From Pseudoxanthomonas composti (GTDB lineage: Bacteria > Pseudomonadota > Gammaproteobacteria > Xanthomonadales > Xanthomonadaceae), in assembly GCF_004122095.1 (NCBI RefSeq), contig NZ_SAWZ01000001.1:310001-374000 (forward strand): a stretch of 64,000 nt of DNA, written 5' to 3'. The notes under the pieces are model-generated. The model made no database searches. It was given only the letters and a program-made list of their open reading frames with translations, and had not been told where the DNA came from. Within the stretch, counting starts at the first letter, position 1. Every line of letters begins with the position of its first letter. The translations under genes were made by a program, and so were the position numbers. Below are positions 45,042 through 54,189 of this stretch, piece after piece.

Positions 45042-47516
45042 TCAACCAACCGCAGCGCGTTCGCGCCCGGCACGCGAGGGCTTGGCTGACTTGCCCGAGC
45101 CCTTGCGGTTGTCGTAAAAATCCTGGAGCCACTGCTCGGGGGTGAGCTGGTCGACCTTGATCTCCAGCTCGGCCGCGCGACGCGCCAAGACGTTGTGCAT
45201 GATCTCAATATTGTCCGTCGACGCTGAGATCACCGCCAGCTCGTCGTCCATGCCGCGCAGATTGAGCTGGCAGACCGTCGAGGCATGGCCCTGTTTGACT
45301 AGGAAGCAACGCGAACGCTCGTCTAGGGCCACCACGACCTGATACTCGGCCTCGGTCAGCTTCAAGCCGTCCATGTAGTCCTCCTTGCTGGCATTGGGGT
45401 TGGGCAGCAGGATCATGGTGGCGGTCTGCTCGACGAGGGCGGCAGAGATATCACTCGCCAGGGCGTCCTCCGGGCTCTGGGTCGCGAAGATGCCCAGGCC
45501 GTTTTGCTTACGGATGGTCTTCTGCTTGTTCTTGGCGAATTCCTTCAGGCCACCCTCGCCGTCCAGGATTTTCCAGAACTCATCCATTACATAGATCAGC
45601 GGCCGGCCGTCGATCAGCGCTTCAAGCCGGTGCAGCAGGTAGTTGATCACCGGCACTCGCACTTCCGGGTTGTCGATGATGTCGGTGTAGTCGAACCCGA
45701 TGATGTTGGCCTTCTCCAGATCGATCGTATCGACCGGATTGTCGAAGACCCAGCCCAGCGAGTTGCCCGCGGTCCAGCGGCGCATGCGGGCGTAAAGCCC
45801 GTCATCGCCCATGTTCGGCAGGCTTTTCTGGAAATTGGTCATGCTGCGCAGGTGCGGCGGCGTGTCCAGCAGGTTTTCGACTGCCCGGAAGATGTCCTCT
45901 TCCTCGCGCGCGGTATAGGCGCTCTTGCCGGCCAGCACCTTCACCAGGTCGGCCAGGAACTGCACGTTCGCTTCGGTGCGTTCACACTGGAAGGGGTTGA
46001 AACCCGTTGGCTGGCCGTTTTCCAGCGCCAGGTAGTTGCCGCCACAGGCACGCACGAAGATCTCGGCGCCTCGATCCTTGTCGAAGAAGAAGATCGTCGG
46101 CGAGGGTTTTAGTTTCTGCACCTGGCTGAGCAGGAAGTTGATCAACGCGGTCTTGCCGGTACCGGACTTGCCGATGACCATGGTGTTGGCGATCGCCTTT
46201 TCGCCCAGCGAGTTCTCGCCCGGGTTGGTGGCATGGAAATTGAAGTAATAGGGCTGGCCATTCGTGGTCTGCAGCGTGGTGACGCACTCGCCCCAGGGGT
46301 TGTTCTCTTTTTTGCCTCCGGCGAAGTTATGCAGCGGGGACATGCCCAGGAAGTTCAGCGAGCTGAGATTGGCCAGGCGGCTCCGATACTTCCAGTTGCC
46401 AGGCAGCTGCGAGTAGAAAGAGGCCACCACCGCGATGTCCTCCTTGGCCGACACGAAACCGGCGTTGGACAGCTCGGCGCGGGTCGTCGCGATCTGCTGG
46501 CCCAGTTTCTCCTGGCTATCGGCGTAGACGGCGATGAGGAAGTGATACTCGCCCAGTACGAAGTTGCCGGAGGCCACCTGGTCCATCGCCATGTCCAGCT
46601 CGGCGATCTGACTGACCGCCTTGTCGCCCGAGGACACCATCATGCCCTTGGTGCGGTCCAGCACCTTGAGCGCGTCCTGTCGGCCCATGGGGCTGAAAGA
46701 ATGCGTCATCACGTACTCGAAGTCGAGATACTTCAATCCATTGAGAATGCCCGGATAGGTCCCGTCGGCGTACTCCTTGATGTTGAGGATGGCGCCATAG
46801 TGATTGACGCCATGCGGCGTGGTCACCGCGAAATCGCCTGTCTTGCTGGAGAACGTGTGCTTGCTCACCGGCAGGTAGTCGTAGACCGGGGCGTTGAGCA
46901 CCGGCACCGGCTCTTCGATGCGATTGAGCAGGTAGCCGAAGAACTCCAGCGTCTCGGAGAACACCATCCCGTTGCTGGCCTCGTACATGCCCAACCGGTA
47001 GGGCGAATACTCCTTGAGCACGGCTTCGACATTGCCGGCCAGCTCCAGGACCTTGGAGACAGCCTGGTCCTGTGCGGCCTGCAGCCGTTCGAGGTCGGAG
47101 GTCTTCTCGACGAAGCGCTTGCCCTGCACGACCGGACGATAGATCAAGGTCAAGTACAAGTCGTTGTGCATCAGTTTCTGCGTCGACAACGACTGGTAGT
47201 AGGTGTCCGAGAGCTTCTGGTTGAATGCTTCACGAAAACGACTGCGCATATCGATGCGCTTGCGACGGCGCACGTCGTGCGCCCAGAAGGCCACATTGGT
47301 GAAATCAGGCGCGCGCAAGGTCTGCAGCAGGCGATTGAAGGTGTTGTGACGGTGTTCGAGATCCCATTCCTCGCGGCCCACGAACGGCAGGCCTTCCAAG
47401 TGCCACGTCAGCAGAAAATCTCCACCGGTGGTCTTCACCACCGAAGGTGCGACGTGACTGGACAGCGTGATGAACTCGCTGATCTCGGTGTCCGGATGGA
47501 ACTGGGCCTTGGCCAT
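45042..47516 (-). CDS. virB4: VirB4, T4SS ATPase
   Basis: The product has 824 aa from the ATG of MAKAQFHPDTEISEFI; the frame is open upstream without similarity. The Walker A motif is IGKSGTGKTALINFLL (about residue 450) and Walker B is PLIYVMDEFWKIL, with the C-terminal GIFATQSPEDALASDIS block of the family. The N-terminal half is the CagE/VirB4 domain that binds the membrane complex. It powers pilus assembly and substrate movement. It lies directly after virB3, 80 bases apart, and before virB5. The upstream ribosome site is weak. Confidence 0.97.
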   Translation of the reverse strand: MAKAQFHPDTEISEFITLSSHVAPSVVKTTGGDFLLTWHLEGLPFVGREEWDLEHRHNTFNRLLQTLRAPDFTNVAFWAHDVRRRKRIDMRSRFREAFNQKLSDTYYQSLSTQKLMHNDLYLTLIYRPVVQGKRFVEKTSDLERLQAAQDQAVSKVLELAGNVEAVLKEYSPYRLGMYEASNGMVFSETLEFFGYLLNRIEEPVPVLNAPVYDYLPVSKHTFSSKTGDFAVTTPHGVNHYGAILNIKEYADGTYPGILNGLKYLDFEYVMTHSFSPMGRQDALKVLDRTKGMMVSSGDKAVSQIAELDMAMDQVASGNFVLGEYHFLIAVYADSQEKLGQQIATTRAELSNAGFVSAKEDIAVVASFYSQLPGNWKYRSRLANLSSLNFLGMSPLHNFAGGKKENNPWGECVTTLQTTNGQPYYFNFHATNPGENSLGEKAIANTMVIGKSGTGKTALINFLLSQVQKLKPSPTIFFFDKDRGAEIFVRACGGNYLALENGQPTGFNPFQCERTEANVQFLADLVKVLAGKSAYTAREEEDIFRAVENLLDTPPHLRSMTNFQKSLPNMGDDGLYARMRRWTAGNSLGWVFDNPVDTIDLEKANIIGFDYTDIIDNPEVRVPVINYLLHRLEALIDGRPLIYVMDEFWKILDGEGGLKEFAKNKQKTIRKQNGLGIFATQSPEDALASDISAALVEQTATMILLPNPNASKEDYMDGLKLTEAEYQVVVALDERSRCFLVKQGHASTVCQLNLRGMDDELAVISASTDNIEIMHNVLARRAAELEIKVDQLTPEQWLQDFYDNRKGSGKSAKPSRAGRERAAVG

Positions 47517-47596
47517 GTTGCGTTCTTGCCGTGTTCTGAAGGAGGAATGCGCTTTGGAATGGAGGGAAGTGCCGGCCAACCTGACCGGCACCGTGA

Positions 47597-47902
47597 TCAC
47601 ACCGGCGGAGGCTTCTGCCGGTACTTGTTCGGCGTCAGAACCCACATCCCGCCGTTGTCGCGCACGTTGCGCATGCGCAGGCGGACCTGCAAGTTGAGCC
47701 CGAGCAGACGGAAGATCATCTCGTCGCGGCGGGCGAGTTGCCGTAGAACGAAGATGACAACCGGGATCAGGAACAGGAAGAACAGATTCGTGTAAAGCGC
47801 CAGCAGCAGCGTCCCGCCCGCCCCAATGAAGAACGGGATGTAAGGCACACCCATGAACATGGGCGGGCGGGTGCAGCCGCGGAAGACGACGTTCTTAAGC
47901 AA
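47597..47902 (-). CDS. virB3: VirB3, inner-membrane T4SS protein
   Basis: The product has about 101 aa. The VirB3 core NVVFRGCTRPPMFMGVPYIP is followed by a pair of membrane helices (LLLALYTNLFFLFLIPVVIFVL) and the basic RRDEMIFRLLGLNLQVRLRMR end. No ATG is available: candidate starts are TTG at 47902 (chosen, overlapping the virB2 stop), GTG at 47920 and TTG at 47962. None has a good ribosome site, so translation probably depends on coupling to virB2. VirB3 works with VirB4 in the inner-membrane complex. Confidence 0.85.
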   Translation of the reverse strand: MLKNVVFRGCTRPPMFMGVPYIPFFIGAGGTLLLALYTNLFFLFLIPVVIFVLRQLARRDEMIFRLLGLNLQVRLRMRNVRDNGGMWVLTPNKYRQKPPPV

Positions 47903-48287
47903 CGTATTGGACCATTGCACTGACCATGGCGGTGCACGAGTCACTATTTTCGTCGCCACCAATGATCATCGCAGCGATCTGGCCGGCGGCGCCGATCAAA
48001 AGGCCACCGATCAGGATCGGGGCCACATCACCGATGCGCTTGTGGGCAAAGGCGATCTGGTAGCCGGCAAAGATGACAGCAATGGTCACTACGAGGATGG
48101 ATGCCATGCCCAGCAGCCCATTGAATTTCTCGAGGAAGCCACAGACCTTACCGTCAGTGCCGGCATAGTCATCGGGGCCTGCGAACGCGGGCAGGGCAAC
48201 AAGCGCTGTAAGAAGCAGGGCCTTGAGCAAGGCCTTGCTGACATTGGCGGCGGACTGCGCCATTTCATTACGGGTCTTCTGGTCCAT
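47895..48287 (-). CDS. virB2: VirB2, major T4SS pilin
   Basis: The product has 130 aa from the ATG after AGGAG (seven-base spacing). A long leader ends at LPAFA before GPDDYAG, giving a mature pilin of about 80 aa with two hydrophobic helices (GMASILVVTIAVIFAGYQIAF and DVAPILIGGLLIGAAGQIAAMI) joined by a basic HKR loop. This is the VirB2/TrbC pattern. Two Cys are left in the mature form. The stop overlaps the start of virB3. Confidence 0.92.
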   Translation of the reverse strand: MDQKTRNEMAQSAANVSKALLKALLLTALVALPAFAGPDDYAGTDGKVCGFLEKFNGLLGMASILVVTIAVIFAGYQIAFAHKRIGDVAPILIGGLLIGAAGQIAAMIIGGDENSDSCTAMVSAMVQYVA

Positions 48288-48376
48288 TGTGAATCTCCTG
48301 ACTTTGGAAGGGGTGGAGCGGTTGCTGGGTGGAGGCGACGCCTCCGGAGGCTGACGCCGGTCGGGGGAGACCGGCG

Positions 48377-49276
48377 TCAAAACACGAAAGCGCGGTCGGG
48401 CCCAGGGGCTGGGGGCGCGGCCGATGCCTGCTGAGGCGCGGGCTGTGCTACGGGTGCGGACACTGGATGGCCGTGAACGCTGACGGTGGGAACCGCCGGC
48501 AGGGCATCTGCAGCAGGCATGCCCTCGGCAGCCATAGCCGGGGCGCTTGACATGGCCGATGGCATGCTGGCAGCCATCGCGCCACCTGTCGGCGCCGCGA
48601 CCGCAGGCTGCGACGCCGTCGCAGGCTGCATCTGCGGACCAGTCGGTGATTCAGAACGCGACGGACCCGTCACCACCAATGCGCCATCCGACGCCTGGCT
48701 GCGCTGCGCGGCCGCTGACGAATCCACGATCCGATGCCCGACCACATCTTGGTCGCGCGCGCTACGCTCGCGCTGGACCGGCTTACGGCCCTCCTCGGCC
48801 ACCACATCGATCGCGGCGGTTCGGCGATCGGCCGCTTCCACCGCACGGCTGATCGAGGCGTACACCTTCTGCACGTAGCCGTGCCGGAACCCAGTGGTGA
48901 AGTTGCCCGAGTAGTAGCAGCTAAAGGACTTGCCCCAGTCTCCGCTAGCCCGGCCGTAGCACTCGGCGAGGATCTTGGACGCCGCGCGCAGGTTGGCGCA
49001 GCTCCCGAAGGCCTTCTCGTAGGAGTCCAGCCCGTAGCGCGCCAGGTTGTAGCGGTTCACCTGCGCCAGCCCGACGGAGAAGTTATAGCCCTTGTCCTCG
49101 AGCATGCGGACAGTGGCCAATGCTTCGTCGAGATTGCGTGGCTGGCGAACCAGGCGGCCGCCCACCACCCCGATGGCGAAGGGATTGAACGACGATTCGA
49201 CGTGCACCACGTGCCGCATCACGTCCATCGGCACGGCCATGTCGGTGCAGGCCAGCATTTCCAGACCGGGCAGCAT
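48377..49276 (-). CDS. virB1: VirB1, lytic transglycosylase with long tail
   Basis: The product has 299 aa from the ATG after GGAGG (nine-base spacing). The N-terminal 150 aa form a lysozyme-like SLT domain with the catalytic Glu in HVVHVESSFNPFAIG, then FSVGLAQVNRYNLARYGL and SCYYSGNF. It opens the peptidoglycan for the secretion channel. The C-terminal half is Ala/Pro rich and unstructured; in Agrobacterium a VirB1 tail is cut off and secreted. No signal peptide is obvious, so export may depend on the machine. It lies between virB11 and virB2, the X-T4SS order. Confidence 0.93.
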   Translation of the reverse strand: MLPGLEMLACTDMAVPMDVMRHVVHVESSFNPFAIGVVGGRLVRQPRNLDEALATVRMLEDKGYNFSVGLAQVNRYNLARYGLDSYEKAFGSCANLRAASKILAECYGRASGDWGKSFSCYYSGNFTTGFRHGYVQKVYASISRAVEAADRRTAAIDVVAEEGRKPVQRERSARDQDVVGHRIVDSSAAAQRSQASDGALVVTGPSRSESPTGPQMQPATASQPAVAAPTGGAMAASMPSAMSSAPAMAAEGMPAADALPAVPTVSVHGHPVSAPVAQPAPQQASAAPPAPGPDRAFVF

Positions 49277-49325
49277 CAGCGCAGACCTCCCGTCGCCAAG
49301 ACTCCAAGTTGCATGCGGGACAAGT

Positions 49326-50372
49326 TCATTCGACGTAGCCCCTCTCAGGATTGAAGTCGATGCCGGTGATGTAACGGCGGCCAGCATGGGCCTTGATATG
49401 GACCAGGATGTCGATGGTCATCATCAGCAGGCGCTTGATCGTCGCAAACTCCAGGCCCGCGCCCTCGGTGGAGGCCTTGACCATCAGCGCCAACTGGTCC
49501 CAGGTCTGCGCCGTGCTGCCTGCATGGCAGCTGGTGATCGAGCCGGGATGACCGGAGGCGCAGTTGCGAATGAAGTAGAAGGATTCGTCGCCACGCAGCT
49601 CGGCCAGGATGATCCGGTCAGGCTTCATGCGCAGGCATGCTTCCATGCAGCTCTTGGCGGTGACGTTACTCGTGCTCTGCCCGCCCTTGGAATACAGCAG
49701 ATGCACGGCATTGGGCTGCTGGATGAACAGCTCGCGCGCATCCTCGATGGTAACCAGGCGCTCATCGTGCGGAATGTGGTCCACCAGCGACTTCATGAAG
49801 GTGGTCTTGCCGCTGCCCGTGGCGCCGGACACCACGATGTTCTTCTTGTACAGCACGGCCTGGCGGAAGAACGCGGCGTAGTCGCGCTGGTGACGCAGCT
49901 CCAGCAATTCGCGGTCGTGGTCGGACAGGACCGAGTTGGTCTCCAGGATCTGATCGAAGAACCCGTCCTGCTGGTACTGGGCCAGGGTGCGGGTCTGCTT
50001 GGACGGCAGGCGGATGGTGATGGAAACCTTGCCGGCGTCGCAGGCAGGCGGAATCACGAACTGCGCGCGCTGACCGGTCGGGAAGGTCAGCGACACCACC
50101 GGGTCGGTGTCGGTGATGCGTTGGCCGGTATTGCTTTCGTTGACGACCGCCGTGCAGAACTGGCGCGCGCGCTCGAAGGTCAGGGACGGCACCTGCACAT
50201 GGCGCCAACCCGAACGTGTTTCCAGGTACAGCTCGCCCGGCCGGTTGATGCAGATCTCCGTCACCTCCGGATCGGCCATGAACCCCAGGATGCCCAGCAC
50301 ATCGTACTGGTAATCCAGGAAGGCGCTGGAGACCTTTGCCAGGGGTTCATCCATGTCCATGGCGAGCGTCAT
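49326..50372 (-). CDS. virB11: VirB11, T4SS traffic ATPase
   Basis: The product has 348 aa, a hexameric ATPase at the cytoplasmic face. Walker A is VVSGATGSGKTTFMKSL, followed by IEDARELFIQ (Asp box), RIILAELRGDESFYFIRN (Walker B) and the His box GHPGSITSCHAGST. The N-terminal domain begins DPEVTEICINRPGELYLE, typical of the family. It is expected to switch the machine between pilus building and secretion. GAGGA lies seven bases before the ATG, ten bases after the virB10 stop. Confidence 0.97.
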   Translation of the reverse strand: MTLAMDMDEPLAKVSSAFLDYQYDVLGILGFMADPEVTEICINRPGELYLETRSGWRHVQVPSLTFERARQFCTAVVNESNTGQRITDTDPVVSLTFPTGQRAQFVIPPACDAGKVSITIRLPSKQTRTLAQYQQDGFFDQILETNSVLSDHDRELLELRHQRDYAAFFRQAVLYKKNIVVSGATGSGKTTFMKSLVDHIPHDERLVTIEDARELFIQQPNAVHLLYSKGGQSTSNVTAKSCMEACLRMKPDRIILAELRGDESFYFIRNCASGHPGSITSCHAGSTAQTWDQLALMVKASTEGAGLEFATIKRLLMMTIDILVHIKAHAGRRYITGIDFNPERGYVE

Positions 50373-50382
50373 CGTCGCATCC

Positions 50383-51582
50383 TCAGTACAGCGACACGAC
50401 GCCGCTGAAGTCCACGTCCTTGGCGACGTAGACGTTGATGATGGTGCCCTGGTTGACGGTTACGGTCGGCGGGCGGCGCATGTTCTCGCTCAAGGCGTCG
50501 TTGGCCAGGCGCTCCATGGTGCGCGCGGTGGCGCTCTCGTAGGGGTTCTGCACGACCACGCCACTGCCTGCATAGCCATAACTGGGCGGGCCGTTCTCCG
50601 CGGCAGCGTACTTAAAGGCATCAGCCACCATGCTGATCAACAGCGCGGAGGTGATGCGCTGGGCCCAATGCGCGTCGTACTGGCCCGGGACACCGGAGCT
50701 GCCCAGATTGTCCACGCCCGGGCTGGACATGTTCACATCGATGCCGGTCGGCGTGGTGATGCGGTCCCAGATCACCTCGATGCGATCGCTGGTGCCCGAG
50801 GCGCCGCGCCGGTAGCTGCCCAGCACCTTGGAGCCCTTGGGCAAGAGCAAGTTGTAGCCGTTGATGGAGTACACCGGCTCGGTGACGATGCAGGAAGTAA
50901 AGCCGCCGAAGTCCGAAATGATGCGCGACTCCAGCACGCAGCGGATATAGGTCCCGCGGACCAGCAAGGCGTTGGGTTTCTGGATGAAACGTGCGCTGGT
51001 GGCACGCTCGCTGTCGGGTACCGCGCCGGCGATCGGGCCGGCCTGGTTCTGCCCGGGTGCACCCGGCTGGCCGGGGGCACCGCCCGCATCGACACCGCTA
51101 TCGGCCTGACCACCGCCAGCGCTTGCCAGGATGCGGCGCTCCAATAGCGATGGCTCGCGCGGACGATCGACGCCACGCACGTTCGCTGGCAGCGGCGCCG
51201 GTTCCGGCGGTTCGGGCATGGGCGGGAGCGGCGGATTGGGCTCGACCGCGATCGGCTGGGCGGGCGCCTCGACCGGCGGCGGCAGCACCTTGGCGTCCGG
51301 CACAGCGACCACTTCCTCGCGCTTGGGACGCGGCTTGTCGTCCTTGCCCCGGCTGGTGAACACCAGCACCACAAAGATCAGCAGCACACCAACGATGGCA
51401 GCCAGGAAACCCAGCGCCTTGCGGTTCAGGCGCTGGTTCTCGGCACTGCGCAGCTCCGGCGCGCCCGCGTCCAGATCGGGCACTTCGCGTTCCTGATGGC
51501 GCGCGTAGTAGGGGTTTTCCGCAACGCCCTCGCGCTCGTCGCGCGGATCGGTTGGTGGAACCGGCGGCTGATTCTGACTCAT
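50383..51582 (-). CDS. virB10: VirB10, T4SS core complex protein
   Basis: The product has 399 aa. A cytoplasmic N-terminal part (about 1-55) is followed by one membrane helix (ALGFLAAIVGVLLIFVVLVF), a proline-rich periplasmic stretch (about 95-140) and the C-terminal TrbI/VirB10 domain. That domain shows PNALLVRGTYIRCVLESRIISD, LLLPKGSKVLGSYR and the antenna helices near ALLISMVADAFKYAAAENG. It bridges both membranes with VirB7 and VirB9. Its start overlaps the virB9 stop (ATGA) and it precedes virB11. Confidence 0.97.
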   Translation of the reverse strand: MSQNQPPVPPTDPRDEREGVAENPYYARHQEREVPDLDAGAPELRSAENQRLNRKALGFLAAIVGVLLIFVVLVFTSRGKDDKPRPKREEVVAVPDAKVLPPPVEAPAQPIAVEPNPPLPPMPEPPEPAPLPANVRGVDRPREPSLLERRILASAGGGQADSGVDAGGAPGQPGAPGQNQAGPIAGAVPDSERATSARFIQKPNALLVRGTYIRCVLESRIISDFGGFTSCIVTEPVYSINGYNLLLPKGSKVLGSYRRGASGTSDRIEVIWDRITTPTGIDVNMSSPGVDNLGSSGVPGQYDAHWAQRITSALLISMVADAFKYAAAENGPPSYGYAGSGVVVQNPYESATARTMERLANDALSENMRRPPTVTVNQGTIINVYVAKDVDFSGVVSLY

Positions 51583-52358
51583 TGCTTCACGCTCCTGCGA
51601 ATGCCGACGACCTTGTTCCCATGGCGGATCACCAGGTAGGGGTATGTCCCGTGGACCACCAGCATCTGATCCTGCACCGTCGTGTTGACCACGAATTCGT
51701 CGCCACGCTCTTCGTTGCGCGCGAACACGGCCGGGAAGTTTCCGCTCGGGAAATTGGCGGGGTTGAGGCGGATGTAGGTGAACTTGCCGTCGTCGTAGAC
51801 GTTGCTTGGAATCAGGAACGAGCGCTTGTCCTTCGAGGCGTAGTCATAGCCGAAGTAGTAAGCGCGATGCTTGTCGATCGACGTGTCCAGCTGCGACTCC
51901 GTCTTGACGCTCTTGCCCTCGCTATTGGCCTTGACGTTGGCGAACTGCACGTCGCCCGGGTAGGTGAAGCGGATCTTGTACTGGACACCCTTGGCCCGTG
52001 CCTGATCCAGGGTGCGCCAGTCCGTCGCCACCACCTTCAGCTCGAAGATGTAGGAGTTGGTGGCGGTGCGGATCATCATGTTGGTATCCACGTCCACGTT
52101 CCTCGGCTTGAGGTAGAAGACGTTGTCGCGCCGAGTGAGCTCCCAGCCGCTACTGAAGCCGGTGCTGTAGTCCAGCACCTCTTCGAACGGGCTGAGTTCG
52201 ATCTGCGTGGTGATGCCCAGGCCGGTCCTGACCGTGTACAGCGTGTCGGGCTTGTAGACATATTCGTCCACCACCTGCGCCTGGGCCTGTCCCGCCATGC
52301 AACAGACGGCGGCCGTGGCCAGCAGCAAGGTGATGCAGTAACGCGTGAACAATTTCAT
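51579..52358 (-). CDS. virB9: VirB9, T4SS core complex protein
   Basis: The product has 259 aa from the ATG of MKLFTRYCITLLLATAA; an ATG three codons upstream is an alternative. The signal peptide ends GQAQA. The VirB9/CagX domain shows YTVRTGLGITTQIELSPFEE, NVFYLKPRNVDVDTNM and the C-terminal VVHGTYPYLVIRHG. It forms the periplasmic ring of the core complex with VirB7 and VirB10. It begins 16 bases after the virB8 stop. Confidence 0.96.
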   Translation of the reverse strand: MKLFTRYCITLLLATAAVCCMAGQAQAQVVDEYVYKPDTLYTVRTGLGITTQIELSPFEEVLDYSTGFSSGWELTRRDNVFYLKPRNVDVDTNMMIRTATNSYIFELKVVATDWRTLDQARAKGVQYKIRFTYPGDVQFANVKANSEGKSVKTESQLDTSIDKHRAYYFGYDYASKDKRSFLIPSNVYDDGKFTYIRLNPANFPSGNFPAVFARNEERGDEFVVNTTVQDQMLVVHGTYPYLVIRHGNKVVGIRRSVKQ

Positions 52359-52373
52359 CCCTGGCATGCTCCG

Positions 52374-53390
52374 TCAGCGTTGGGGCGAGGTGGTGGGGGG
52401 AGTCGCTTGCGTAGGTGGTACGCCCTGACGCGGAACCGGTGCAACGCCCTGGGTTGCCGGTGTGGGCGCGGCAGTGGGGACCTGCCCGGCTTGCGGCATC
52501 GGCGCAGGTTGGCCCTGCATCTCGGCAGGCAAATCCGGCGTGGGCATCAGGGATTGATTGGCGGCATCCGGGCCCGCCGGTGATGGTGCCGGAGCCGCGG
52601 CTGCGCCAGCGGCGGGCTGGGCGACGCGACTGAACGCCGCATCCGTGGCCAGGGCCGGCGTCTCGGCGAAGTCGCTGTCGACGCGATAGCCAGTCACGCG
52701 AAAGCCCAATGGATTGGCCACGCGATCGCTCTCGCTCATCTTCAGGTTCGGATCGTACTTGAAGGTCAAGGTCGCGATCTTGTTGTCTATGAAGCGCGAG
52801 CTGCCATTGGTTTTGTCATACAGGCTGCGCTGAAACCGCACGGTCGCGCCGCGCGGCGTCTTGCCCTTGCCATCGCTGTCGAACACGATGCTCAGAATCT
52901 TCACGCGGATGGCTTTGGTCGAACCAAATGTCGCGTAGGGGCTTTCGGGGTTGTTGCGCGAATGCAGGGCGGTGTAGCCCGAAGCCACTTCTGGCGTCGC
53001 CATGGTGTACACGGTCTTCCAGTAGTCCAGCTGCATCAACGCAACGTCATAGGACTCGCGTGCGGTGACGAAGTGGGTGACATTGCTTCGATTGAGCGCC
53101 TCGCTCGTGGTGATGCTGTTGTTGGCGAAATCCCCCTGCAGGCGCGCGACGGTCGCCGTCCCACTGAAGGGGTCGGCCATCACCAAAAACGGCACTTTCT
53201 CCTTGAGCGGCAGGACGAAGAAGTAGCCGCCGGCGAGGATGATCGACACCACCATCGAGCAACCCGCCACGATCCAGGCCCGCTTCTCACTGCGCTTGGC
53301 GAGATCGGCGATGCTGATCTCGTAGTTGACCGCCTTGGACACGGCGGCCTGCACGCCTGGCTGACTGTCGTCTTTTTTCTTACGTTGCAT
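52374..53390 (-). CDS. virB8: VirB8, inner-membrane T4SS protein with long tail
   Basis: The product has 338 aa, longer than the roughly 240-aa Agrobacterium protein. A short cytoplasmic N-terminus and one membrane helix (AWIVAGCSMVVSIILAGGYF) lead into the periplasmic VirB8 fold (YWKTVYTMATPEVASGYTAL, IDNKIATLTFKYDPNLKM, NPLGFRVTGYRVDSD). The last 95 aa are Pro/Ala/Gln rich and look disordered. The ribosome site is distant (AAGGAAA). It follows virB7 by 74 bases. Confidence 0.95.
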   Translation of the reverse strand: MQRKKKDDSQPGVQAAVSKAVNYEISIADLAKRSEKRAWIVAGCSMVVSIILAGGYFFVLPLKEKVPFLVMADPFSGTATVARLQGDFANNSITTSEALNRSNVTHFVTARESYDVALMQLDYWKTVYTMATPEVASGYTALHSRNNPESPYATFGSTKAIRVKILSIVFDSDGKGKTPRGATVRFQRSLYDKTNGSSRFIDNKIATLTFKYDPNLKMSESDRVANPLGFRVTGYRVDSDFAETPALATDAAFSRVAQPAAGAAAAPAPSPAGPDAANQSLMPTPDLPAEMQGQPAPMPQAGQVPTAAPTPATQGVAPVPRQGVPPTQATPPTTSPQR

Positions 53391-53464
53391 GGTGAACGGA
53401 ACTTTCCTTGGATGCGACCTGAGCGGAATGCTGTTGCGGACTCATCGCTGCACGGTGGTGCAGC

Positions 53465-53869
53465 TCAGTTGCTCCGTCTCCCGGTGACAACGAGTTCCCG
53501 ACCATCGCCACGGATGGCGACGCCACGTTCGGCGTAGGCCTGGTTCAGCACCTCCACCGCCTGGGTGAGATCGGTCGTGCTGATCTTGGCCACAGGCCCG
53601 TAAAGCGTGTAGTCGGAGGTCGCCGAGTAATCCAGCCGCATCTGATTGTCCGAGGCCCAACGCTCAAGCATGTGCTTCAGCGTCCCGTCGCTGGGAAGCG
53701 CCTGGAACACGTAGGACGAATAGAGCGGGATCTCCATGCTGGATTCGGAGAAGTGATTGACCGGCTTCCATCGCCCGCCGAAGTCGGGTGCCGGTTTCGT
53801 CGCGCAGCCGACGACCAGTGCGAGCATCGCCAATGCGGAAACGACACCTAGAGTCTTGCTTGCCTGCAT
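53465..53869 (-). CDS. virB7: VirB7 lipoprotein with extra C-terminal N0-like domain
   Basis: The product has 134 aa. A lipoprotein signal with lipobox VVGC puts it in the outer membrane. The first mature part (KPAPDFGGRWKPVNHF) is the usual VirB7 segment that binds VirB9. After it comes a folded domain of about 85 aa (VFQALPSDGTLKHMLERWA, LDYSATSDYTLYG, AVEVLNQAYAERGVAIR) resembling the N0 domain of secretins. This extra domain is a known mark of the Xanthomonas VirB7 and absent from classic short VirB7 proteins. AGGAAG lies eight bases before the ATG at 53869. Confidence 0.93.
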   Translation of the reverse strand: MQASKTLGVVSALAMLALVVGCATKPAPDFGGRWKPVNHFSESSMEIPLYSSYVFQALPSDGTLKHMLERWASDNQMRLDYSATSDYTLYGPVAKISTTDLTQAVEVLNQAYAERGVAIRGDGRELVVTGRRSN

Positions 53870-54189
53870 GCAACCCACTTCCTTATTTTTCAATCAGATG
53901 AGAGCAGACGGCGCCCGCATCGCCAGATGCGGCCGAGCTGTGATCGGATGAAGATTCGTGAGGCGCCATAGCCGGGTCATCCGAGAAGCGGAGCGCAGCC
54001 TCCCCGCGCCTCCGTCGAACCGCACCGACCATGCCGCACCCCTGAATTCCCAACGCTTCCTTGCGCACCATGACAGGCAAATATTGCAGTCCTTGCGATG
54101 AGATGAAGATTCAACATCCCTCGCCGTCAGGTCAAGCCGTGAGAGTGATGTCCATCACGGAATTGAGAACCTCGTCACCCCTTAATCTT
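53870..54189. other. virD4-virB7 intergenic region
   Basis: These 320 bases separate virD4 from the virB7-virB6 run, all on the minus strand, and probably hold the promoter of the virB genes. A symmetric GTGA-N6-TCAC site lies at 54145-54158. A 65-codon open frame (53883-54080) has no domain and is not counted as a gene. I see no convincing -35/-10 pair. Confidence 0.55.
54145..54158. promoter_or_regulatory. Candidate Clp/CRP-family site upstream of virB7
   Basis: GTGATG-TC-CATCAC is a perfect inverted repeat that reads A-GTGA-N6-TCAC-G, matching eight of ten defined positions of TGTGA-N6-TCACA. It lies inside a larger CCGTGA-N12-TCACGG symmetry (54137-54160). It is 276 bases before the virB7 ATG and 32 bases after the virD4 stop. 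Confidence 0.5.

Noticed and set aside
53883-54080. A 65-codon frame ending just before virB7
   Set aside because: The translation (MPVMVRKEALGIQGCGMVG) has no recognisable features and no clear ribosome site; it probably is leader sequence.
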